34,485 bases of DNA. Source: Rariglobus sp. GTDB lineage: Bacteria; Verrucomicrobiota; Verrucomicrobiia; Opitutales; Opitutaceae. The notes below the pieces were generated by a model. It saw nothing but the letters and a program-made list of their open reading frames with translations. It did not search any database and had not been told where the DNA came from. The stretch's first letter is position 1. Every line of letters begins with the position of its first letter. The DNA lies in contig JAQSWS010000057.1 of assembly GCA_029266495.1 (NCBI GenBank), forward strand, positions 1 through 34,485. Reading direction: 5' to 3'. Below, one piece after another: positions 8,464-16,300 of this stretch. The translations under genes were made by a program, and so were the position numbers.

Positions 8464-9885
8464 GTGATCCCCTACACATATCCTCGCTCGCTGCCCCGTT
8501 CCACGACCTTCGAACTTCGCATCAATGGTCATCCAATTGACGCCCTCGCCACTGGCGTGGCCGACTTTGTCATCGCTGCCCTATCCGACACTGATCTGCC
8601 CGCGTGCATCGAGGTGACTGCCTCCATTGCCTTCCCTGCCACTGACGTCGTTGTGCGCCCGCGTTCTAAAAACATCGTTCACGAATGCGAAGGATGCATC
8701 GTGCGTTTTACCCTCGCGCGCGTGGAAAAAGTGTCCATCGATTTCGGATACGGTCGTCGCCCGCTCTATCTCTTTCTCAGTCCCCCTGAAGAGGCCCCCC
8801 CGATCGTCGAAAAAGAGTCAGTCGTGACCTTTCCCGCCGGCCAGATTACCGAAATGCCACTGCTCACGCTGGAGGATGGACAGACGCTTTATCTGCCCGG
8901 CGGAGCGGTCTTCAAAGGTCGCATCCATGTCAAAGGTCGCCGCGACGTCCGCATTTGCGGTCATGGTATTATTGACGGCTCCTATTACACACGTGACCTC
9001 GACGGTAGCCTCCCGCTCGTCGTGATGGAAAGCTGCTCCGACATACTCATCGAAGGCATTACCCTTGTTCGCCCAACCGGCTGGATGCTCGTGCTCGCCG
9101 CCTGCGTCGACGTCACCGTGCGCGACCTGCGCCAGATCGGCGAGGTTGTCTCCTCCGATGGCATCGACGTCGTCGGCTCGCGTGACGTGCTCATCGAGGA
9201 TTGCTTCCTGCACAACAACGACGACTGCGTTGTTGTAAAAGCCTTCGAGATCGGCGGCATGAATCTCGCAGGCTCGCTCATCCATGGTCGTGAAAATGTC
9301 GAAAACATCCTCGTGCGCCATTGCACGCTCGCCAACTGGACAGCTGGCAATGCCGTGGAGATCGGCCATGAACTCTCCGTGGATCACGTGCGCGGAATTG
9401 TCTTCCAGGATATCGACGTGCTCCACGTCCACGGCCATGGCGCGGTATTTTCCCTGCACAACTACGGACGCGCCCTCGTCGAAGATGTGCTTTTCGAAGA
9501 CATCCGCATCGAACATTGCTTCGACAAATTCATAGATTTTCGCATCTCCCGCTCGCGCTATACTCCGAAAAACGAACCGCCCGGATGCATCCGCGGCATC
9601 GTTCTTCGCAATATCGTCTGGCATCGCGACCACTATTGTCCCGGCTACACCACCTCACTTATCGGCGGCTGGGACGAGCACCACCGCATCGAAGACGTGA
9701 GCTTCGAAAATATCCGCCTCAACGATCGTGTCATAGAAGATCTCGAGGAACTAGAAATCCACCAACGCCACTGCACCGGCCTGCGTCTCGTTGACTCCGC
9801 CTCCGCGCCCGTGCAGCTCACCGCTCCTGACAGGGGCTGTCCAATATCCGTCGCTTCTCCCTTAAGATGCCCGTCCTCGACCTGA
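8464..9885 (+). CDS. GH28-like glycosidase (polygalacturonase superfamily), cytosolic
   Basis: 473 residues with GTG start at 8464; a weak GGA lies about 14 bases upstream. Residues 1-110 form a small beta domain ending in PLYLFLSPPEE. A right-handed parallel beta-helix follows (YLPGGAVFKGRIHVKGRRDVR onward). The GH28 active-site pattern is recognisable: SSDGID (D232), NNDDC (D253, D254) and IGHE (H302), standing for the NTDG, DD and GHG motifs. The RIK motif is replaced by RIS in FIDFRIS. GH28 enzymes hydrolyse galacturonans, rhamnogalacturonans or xylogalacturonans. Lack of a signal peptide suggests action on imported oligomers, alongside the divergent GH78 rhamnosidase. The last 20 residues look unlike a folded end and run over the start of the broken beta-mannosidase, so the C-terminus may have been altered when that locus decayed. 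Confidence 0.78.
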   Translation: MIPYTYPRSLPRSTTFELRINGHPIDALATGVADFVIAALSDTDLPACIEVTASIAFPATDVVVRPRSKNIVHECEGCIVRFTLARVEKVSIDFGYGRRPLYLFLSPPEEAPPIVEKESVVTFPAGQITEMPLLTLEDGQTLYLPGGAVFKGRIHVKGRRDVRICGHGIIDGSYYTRDLDGSLPLVVMESCSDILIEGITLVRPTGWMLVLAACVDVTVRDLRQIGEVVSSDGIDVVGSRDVLIEDCFLHNNDDCVVVKAFEIGGMNLAGSLIHGRENVENILVRHCTLANWTAGNAVEIGHELSVDHVRGIVFQDIDVLHVHGHGAVFSLHNYGRALVEDVLFEDIRIEHCFDKFIDFRISRSRYTPKNEPPGCIRGIVLRNIVWHRDHYCPGYTTSLIGGWDEHHRIEDVSFENIRLNDRVIEDLEELEIHQRHCTGLRLVDSASAPVQLTAPDRGCPISVASPLRCPSST

Positions 9886-10006
9886 CAAAAGCCCGCTGGA
9901 AGTTCCGCGATACCACAACGAGGTGGTTTCCTGCCGCCGTCCCCGGCTGCGTCCACACCGACTGCGCCGCGCCAAACAGATTCCCGACCCCTTCTTCGGC
10001 ACCAAC
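9867..10006 (+). pseudogene. GH2 beta-mannosidase, frameshifted and truncated N-terminal remnant
   Basis: ATG 9867 opens a frame reading DLTKARWKFRD ... AAVPGCVHTD, the usual beginning of a GH2 beta-mannosidase. After the Asp codon at 9960-9962 the frame degenerates. Adding one base at about 9963 restores LRRAKQIPDPFFGTN, which is the expected continuation in this family. The match stops at about 10006, where the family would continue toward a Trp-Ile-Glu segment. The remnant therefore carries both a one-base deletion and loss of nearly the whole gene. It overlaps the 3' end of the GH28-like gene by 19 bases, consistent with former translational coupling in one operon. Confidence 0.75.
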
Positions 10007-10153
10007 GTATCCTCCCGGTGTCTTTCGTATCTGCCACTTGTCGATCACACGCCCTAGCAGCAGTTCCATGTAATGGCCGTGGACATGCACCAATGGAAAC
10101 CTCCATGATCGCAGCAACCAGTTCCACGTGGCGATAAGCACAACCCGCTTCGG

Positions 10154-10300
10154 CTAAGAATGGCGATTATTCTGCGATTCGAAATAAGACCGGAATCCAT
10201 CGCCTAGGCCCAGATGAGGCTTCCGTCCCGGGAAACGATGCTCACGCATTCTCGCCGGCAACCTGCGGATCCCCATATTGTCGAGGAGCGCCTGCTTCAT
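10154..10300 (-). other. Unassigned 48-codon frame in the degraded region
   Basis: From ATG 10300 to TAG 10154-10156 on the minus strand there are 48 codons. The frame is open a further 60 bases upstream, to a TGA near 10360. The product is basic (GIRRLPARMREHRFPGRKPH, then LGLGDGF). It reads like real protein more than the surrounding frames do, but I cannot place it in a family. It may be a fragment of a lost gene or part of a mobile element. A second minus-strand frame between about 10006 and 10141 (WNWLLRSWRFPLVHVHGHY) is equally unplaced. Confidence 0.25.
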
Positions 10301-10375
10301 TGATCGGGCCCAAAACGCGTGATTCACGAAGAACCAGCGACAACAGGCAGCCCGTCAATGAAGCGCTCCCCGACT

Positions 10376-10490
10376 TCACTTGGTTGGCGAGAAGCGAACG
10401 TAGTCGATATTTATGCCGCGCTGTCCGCCAACGACTTTGATCGTATCCGAAGAGCCGAGCGTCAGCGCAACAGATACCCGTCCCCACCCA
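10376..10490 (-). pseudogene. C-terminal remnant of a carbohydrate-binding-module protein
   Basis: On the minus strand a 36-38 residue tail ends at TGA 10376-10378. It reads WGRVSVALTLGSSDTIKVV, then GGQRGINIDYVRFSPTK. This resembles the last strands of CBM6/CBM35-type beta-sandwich modules, which end in a 'x-x-x-NTI-x-x-GG-x-x-x-NIDY' pattern. Upstream of about 10490 the frame no longer looks like such a module and runs into the recombinase relic on the opposite strand. It is therefore probably the stump of a larger secreted enzyme whose 5' part was lost. It points the same way as the minus-strand gene block that starts at 29.3 kb. Confidence 0.45.
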
Positions 10491-10543
10491 AGCGGTTGCG
10501 CGATGAAGGTGATGTTGCGTTCGAACGCTCTAGGCTCAAGGCG

Positions 10544-10999
10544 ATGGTTAAGCACGACGAGCTTGAGATAAAGCTTAAGGCTCAGGGAAACACCGAAGAA
10601 CTCTTCCAAAAAATTCTGGAAGCACGGACTGGCGAGAGAATGCGCTTTCTTCCTCTTTCCGAACTCGCCGAGCGATGGAAAAACGCCCCTAGACGACGAA
10701 ATTTGTCTGAGCGCTACGAAGCAGATTCCATGGCTGTCATCGGACGAACACTTCTCGATTCACAATCTGTGCCGAAGAAAGGGGTGATTTTCCCAGCGCT
10801 TTACAAAAAATACCACACGTCACCCGAAGGCTTACTCACTAAGGTTCGAAATGTGATGAAAACCATCGGGTTTGGCGACAGCAACGAGCTGGATGAGAAT
10901 GGTGAACCCAAATCCAAAGGCGCATTTCACGAGCAGCGTAAAAAGGGCCTGCGCCGCGCGTCAGTGAGGGACATACATAGTTTCCGGGTGACTTGGGTC
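10544..10999 (+). pseudogene. Tyrosine recombinase (integrase) relic with internal and C-terminal deletions
   Basis: The plus frame reads KLKAQGNTEELFQKILEART and LAERWKNAPRRRNLSERYEA, resembling the N-terminal core-binding part of a phage-type integrase. It then jumps directly to KKGVIFPALYKKYHTSPEGL and ends in RDIHSFRVTWV, whose HSFR (His codon at 10976) matches the H-x-x-R box of the catalytic domain. The region that should hold the first catalytic Arg and the Lys is missing. So is everything after HSFRVTWV, including the second His/Trp and the catalytic Tyr. After about 11000 the same frame continues only as an antisense shadow of the next gene. The protein cannot be active. It is the best evidence that a mobile element once inserted here. 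Confidence 0.65.
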
Positions 11000-11092
11000 G
11001 CCAACGGAGATCTCAAACTTATGACGCTGTTGCTAGAGATCGAGAACAAGCTGAGCGCATCCTTGTCTCTACAACAGCAGCACACCACATCC

Positions 11093-13342
11093 TTACCACA
11101 TCACCGGCAGCCAGCGCACCGACCGCAGTTCGCAGGGCTGAAGCGTCAACTCGATCTCCGAACCGGCCGCCAACAGCTCCGCGCCCGTTACTGCATCCAG
11201 AAAACGGCCACTCCGCGGCACCCGCACTCGCATCGTCTTTTTCACCCGGCCGATGTTCACTACCGCGAGATAGGCGCCGTGCTTACCCGCGGGAATCTTG
11301 CGCACTACCACCTCCGCATCGGAGGAGAATGTCGGCTCGACCGTGCTGGGCAAGGCAGGCAACGCGAGGAAGTTGGCGTTGAATTTACGGACAAAAACGG
11401 GATTGCCCCGGTTGAAGGACGTGGACGACAGATAGCCGAAGTAACGCGGGTCGCCATGCGCCATCGCCAACGCCTCGGGCAGCATCACGAACGGACCGGC
11501 GTAATCCATGTCGCTCGCAAAATAACCCACCACACGCAGATCCTTGCCCACCGTGGTCGCATCCTCGTTAAGAGAATAGTGGCGGATCATTGCGAGCCCG
11601 TCCATCGCGCGAAACGCCTCCGCTGCGTCCGGCTCCAATGTGTAGGCGCGGTTCACCGTCAGCGTCATGAACACACCGGGGACATCCTTGTAGCGCACGG
11701 GATCGGCCGGCGGGATCGAGTGTTGCCACTCCCAGTCACCCCAGGTCGTCCAGTCGGCCTGCATCGTCTTCGCGTGCCAGCCGCCCTTGCGCGCATCTCG
11801 CAACGCGGCCACCCGCAGGCCGGCATCCTTCCACAATTCGGGTTTCTCCGCCACGACTTGAGGTCGTCCAGGTGCCAGCAACGGCTTGCCCGACTCCGCA
11901 CTGTCAGCGGTGAACAATACATCCAGTTTCGGCCCCGCCTTGGCGCGCACGTAGTCGCGCACCTTCTCCAAAAATGCCCGCCGCTGCCCGAACCACCACG
12001 CGCGATAAGCCCCATAGAGCTTCGAATCGGCCTGCAGTCGCACCCGCGTGACCGCCTCTTTTTGATTCGTCTCCTTCGTGAACAAGCCAAGGCAGCGGTC
12101 CGAGAAACTCATCGGAATGTGGGACGGCCGCGTGCGCAGCCACACCCCGGCGAACGAGGCGCGCTTCGCCTCGTCCACCACCGTGATCTCCAGCATTTTT
12201 CTAAGATCCTCGAATGTTGCCGGATCGGTGATGTCGGCATTGGCCTTCTCCGCCCAAGTGATATGCGTGTAGTCCGGCTGCTTCGAATCATCGAGCCGAT
12301 GTGCGCGCTTCTCCACGCCAAGTCCCTTTGCACCGATGCTGCCGGCATATTCGTAATAGGGCAGCAGATCGAACCTCAGCTCGGCGCAGCGCGCAACGAT
12401 CTGCGACCAACGATTGCGATGCGGACTCTGGTTTACCCAGTCGTTGCTCCCGTAGCGCGTTGAGTCCCAGCCTTGGTTGTGTCCGAACTCCAGCAGATCG
12501 GGACTGAAAGTCCGCATGCCCAGCACCTGCATGAGACGGAATTTGTTTTCATACCACGACAGGTCCTGGGCACAGGCGCGCTCCGCGGGCTTGGTCGATG
12601 CAATGGCGGAATCGCCCATTTCCTCGCGAAAAAACAAATGCCGGCGTGGCAACCCCGCAGGCAATTCCGCGAGCGGCTGTCTCAAGGTTTCCACCGGCGG
12701 GGCCTCGTAGAGTTCGATGCGTCGCACCGCCACACCGGCGGAGAGCGGATCGTTGGCCGCGCCCAGTTGCACCAGCATCACCCAAAAACCATCCGCCGGC
12801 GCCTGGTCGCGCGGAAACTCCGCATCACGGGGCTGCTTCAGTCCGGGGAAGCGTTCATGCAGATAAAACAGCATGTCCCAACTCTCGTAGGCGCCGGTGA
12901 GCGGCAGTTCGAGCGACTCGGCGTTGTTCTCGATGTAAGGCACCACAATGCCATCTCCAGTCGTGCGTCCGGTGTGAAAGCCGCGCGCCGTCTCGCAGCC
13001 ACGATTGAGCACAAAGACCGAGCGCGCCTTGTCTTCGGGGTAGATGATGCGCAACACATAGCCTTGCCCCGATTTCAGTCCTTTGCCCCTTCCCAGCTTA
13101 TAGGCGAAATATTTCATGTCGCCCGCCCGGTTCGACAGGGCCCGTGCAGGTTCACCCAGGATCCGCTCCACCGTGCTCGCACTCTTCGGATACTCGGCGA
13201 ATTCATGTGCCGTGTCCGTCGCACACTCCACCGCATCCACCAGCCGCAGCGTCGTATAATTGAGCTGGGCCCGCGCTGAAACAGCCAGCAGGCAAACATA
13301 GGCCAGCAGCATCCCTCCGGTCCTCAATTTGCGTGAACGCAT
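11093..13342 (-). CDS. Large secreted protein of unknown family, possibly glycosidase-like
   Basis: 749 residues starting MRSRKL, with a signal peptide (GMLLAYVCLLAVSARAQ). Residues about 25-230 look like a beta-sandwich domain ending in VAVRRIELYEAPP. The central part, about 255-620, has alternating strand/helix texture and aromatic/acidic motifs (LLPYYEYAGSIG, FAGVWLRTRPSH, LDVLFTADSAESGKP) that suggest a TIM-barrel hydrolase. I cannot match a named GH family or point to catalytic residues. The end (AYLAVVNIGRVKKTMRVRVP ... GSEIELTLQP) resembles the all-beta C-terminal domain common behind glycosidase barrels. Its ATG lies four bases after the stop of the 1.4-kilo-residue gene upstream, so the two are tightly coupled and probably made together. 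Export to the periplasm or outside is expected. Confidence 0.75.
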   Translation of the reverse strand: MRSRKLRTGGMLLAYVCLLAVSARAQLNYTTLRLVDAVECATDTAHEFAEYPKSASTVERILGEPARALSNRAGDMKYFAYKLGRGKGLKSGQGYVLRIIYPEDKARSVFVLNRGCETARGFHTGRTTGDGIVVPYIENNAESLELPLTGAYESWDMLFYLHERFPGLKQPRDAEFPRDQAPADGFWVMLVQLGAANDPLSAGVAVRRIELYEAPPVETLRQPLAELPAGLPRRHLFFREEMGDSAIASTKPAERACAQDLSWYENKFRLMQVLGMRTFSPDLLEFGHNQGWDSTRYGSNDWVNQSPHRNRWSQIVARCAELRFDLLPYYEYAGSIGAKGLGVEKRAHRLDDSKQPDYTHITWAEKANADITDPATFEDLRKMLEITVVDEAKRASFAGVWLRTRPSHIPMSFSDRCLGLFTKETNQKEAVTRVRLQADSKLYGAYRAWWFGQRRAFLEKVRDYVRAKAGPKLDVLFTADSAESGKPLLAPGRPQVVAEKPELWKDAGLRVAALRDARKGGWHAKTMQADWTTWGDWEWQHSIPPADPVRYKDVPGVFMTLTVNRAYTLEPDAAEAFRAMDGLAMIRHYSLNEDATTVGKDLRVVGYFASDMDYAGPFVMLPEALAMAHGDPRYFGYLSSTSFNRGNPVFVRKFNANFLALPALPSTVEPTFSSDAEVVVRKIPAGKHGAYLAVVNIGRVKKTMRVRVPRSGRFLDAVTGAELLAAGSEIELTLQPCELRSVRWLPVMW

Positions 13343-13346
13343 GGTC

Positions 13347-16300
13347 TCAGCGCGCGATGAACTTGAATTCCCCCCATAGCGCGGGCGTCAACATCGCCTC
13401 GGCCGGCACGTCGGACGTGATGCCCGTCGCCTTGTTGTGCCAATAGGTGCGCGTGGTGGTTTCGCTGGCGTCCCCCCGGAGGATTCCGATGTCGCCTTTG
13501 ACCGCCACGCCGGGCGCGGGCCTGAGTCCGATTGTCGCGAGCGGGATGGATATTTCAAAATTCCCGCCGACCGCCCCGAATTTCACCTCCGAACTTACAT
13601 CGTCCACACGATCGAAGGTGACGGTGCGCCAGGGAGACGAGAACGGCACCTTGTCCGCCTCCCGGGTCCCGGGCACGACCGCCCGGTAGAGCAACGCCCG
13701 CGGCTTTCCATCGACGACGGCGACCAGCAACCGGACATCCCCCGCCACCGGTTCGCGCCTTCCCGGCGCAGCGGACGGATCGGCGCCTAGCATGAGGTCG
13801 AGCGCGCCACCGGTCTTGAACGGCGCCACCGGCATCTCACCGCTGTTCTCCGCCAGTTTTTCGCTGCCCGTGCGCCATGCCGCATAGAGCCGGTCACCCG
13901 CCACCGCGACCGCGGCGGTGATGTCGTAGGGTTTGCTTGTCGAGCTGAAATAGGCGCTCACGCCGCTCTTGTCGATGTCCACCCAGAATGCGCCGGCCCA
14001 GTCGTCCACGCTGCCATCCACCACGGGCGCCATCGATCGTAGTTCAACCTTCAATACACCGCCGCCCGCCGCCCGCTGCCGGGCCGCCTCGGCCTCCATC
14101 TGCCAGGCGCGGCTGCGATCAAGGTCGTCCTTCGTCACGGTCAGCACCGCGTCAGGCAGACGGCGAATCGTCTCCATGCCATCCAACCGCACCAATGCAC
14201 TGCGGGCGCCGTCCACAAGGTAAACCCTGCCATCCGAGCTTCCGGTGATCGTGGGCCAGAAATTTTCCTCGCCGAGGGACACACCCTTGAGGCTCATGTT
14301 GCGGGAGGAAGATGGCATGCGCCACAAGGTGCCCTGCCTCATGTCCTCGAACACCGTCGCCGCGAGCAGTCCGTCCTTCGTGAAAATGGATATCCGCCCG
14401 TGATTGCTGTTAACGCCCCAGAACGGGCCCGCGTCGGAACCTCTCGCTTCGAACAACCCGCCGAGCAGCCGTGTGGACCCGATGACCTGGCCTGGGCGGT
14501 CCGGCCGCGGCGCCCGATGCGAGGCGTGCAGGCCGGGCCAGAGGCTCGGGTAGCTCCACTTCGCCACACCGTCTTTTGCGCCGCTCAGGGAAAGCCGCTC
14601 AAAGGGCGCCATTCCAAGCGTGACCACCGACCAGCCGTCCGCCGCGGCCAGAGCCTGGTCGCCCCCCGAAGATGCCGGACGGAGCACACCGTCCGCCAGC
14701 ACCCCGGCACGGGCGAATTCGTAGCGTGGCGCCCCCGTCTCCGAGAACGAAACCGGGGAGAACCGCAGCGCTCGCTCCCCCACCCGTGCGACGCAGAACG
14801 CAAGGTCGGGCATCACGGTGACTCCACCCGAATCCGCCGGCGTGAACTCCACCTCCCCGGGCTGCACCTGCGCATCCGCGTTCAAATCGCTCCAGATGAA
14901 AAAGACCGGGGCCGGATTCCTGCCGTTCAAATCAATGCCCGCGGGCCATCGGGGCTCGAAACGGGCGTCCTTGAGCACCGCCCAATCCCGGGCCCGCCCC
15001 ATCGCGGCGGCAGGCCGGGCCAGCCCGTCGCGCTCCACGAAAAGAAACGCGGTGCCGGTGCCTCCGGTCGGGCTGCTGTTATAGCAATTGGTGAAGTAGC
15101 GCCGTCCATTCCGGTAGAGCGCGGTCTCGGGGCCTGCGTTGCGGAAGGCCAGTTTCAGATCGCCGGCTGCCGGTCGATAATAGACCTGGCTGAGCAGCGA
15201 GGTGCCCTTTTCCCAATCGATCTTGAACTCCATCGCGCCATGATCGTCGTCCGCATAGTAAAATCGCGTGCGATCGGCAGGGTCGAGTGAACCGCCGCCG
15301 CCGTATTTTCCCGGCCCGTAAAAAGCCTTGAGCAACCGGCCGTCGGGAGACCAGAGGCTGACCCGCTTGGGCAGGAAATCCTTTTCCGTCACCCAAATCC
15401 GCCCCTTGGAATCGACGGCGAGACCCGCAGGATTTTGCAGGCGCAACGGATCATAGGACCCGGCCTTCGGAGCACCGGGTTTTCCGATGGCACGAACAAA
15501 ACGACCTTCGGCGGAAAATACCTTCACCTGGTGACTGCGTCCGCGATCGCTGATCAAAATGCGTCCGGTTTCGTCAAGGGTGATTCCAATCGGATCCTCA
15601 AGGCCGGATGAAATCACAGTCTGCGGTGTCGAAAGTCCGGGAGCACCCTTGATGGATGCAAAGCGGAGCAGTTTTCCTTCCGTGAGCGCGAGCAGCCGGC
15701 CCTGCGCGTCAAACGCGAGCCCGCGTGGTGCCGCCAACGGGTGCGCTCCGAGCACCTCACCCTTGCTCGCACCGACAAAAAGCAGCTGGTTCTTCGCCGC
15801 GAGCGCCACCACCACCACTCCGTCATGGACCGCAAGGCCTCCGATCTCTGCGTCCACTTTCGCCTCGGAAGCAGCGCCACCGATTTTTGCGCCATCACTG
15901 AGTTCGCCAAGCCGATGCAGCACCACGGGACGGTCCTCACCCTTCGTCAACGCGGTGATGCGCAGCTCGGGAACACCGGTGCCCTTTGCGGTCTCCCACA
16001 CGGAGGCCACATAGGCAACGTCGCCGCCCACGGCCTTCTTGCCCGTGTCACGGGCAAGATACGGCGCGGCGGTCCAGTGACCTCCGATCCAGCGTTTCCC
16101 GCCAAGCTTACGGCCTTCAAGATCGACCCACGCCAGGCCCGCGGGGCCCTCGGTCACGAAGCAGCCCAGATAGACCACGTCCGCCCCGGTCGGGGAATCC
16201 GCGGCAGGCACGAACAAGGCGGCTTGCGGAGGCGTGTGATTGGCAAGCCACGCCCCCGTGGAGTCGGTCGTATTCCATGGCGGATTACCGGTTGCGTAGG

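Larger units (their letters stand above)
10006..11092. other. Degraded inter-operon region without an intact gene
   Basis: About 1.1 kb between the GH28-like gene and the next minus-strand gene holds only remnants: the end of the beta-mannosidase fragment, two unplaced minus-strand frames, a CBM-like tail and the recombinase relic. I found no tRNA gene, no obvious direct-repeat target site and no inverted terminal repeats by eye. The mixture of strands and families suggests more than one insertion or deletion event. Confidence 0.6.

Noticed and set aside
11000-12463. Continuation of the recombinase frame for about 490 more codons on the plus strand
   Set aside because: It is exactly antisense to the secreted 749-residue gene, is rich in His, Arg and Gln as GC-rich shadows are, and shows no integrase similarity after HSFRVTWV.
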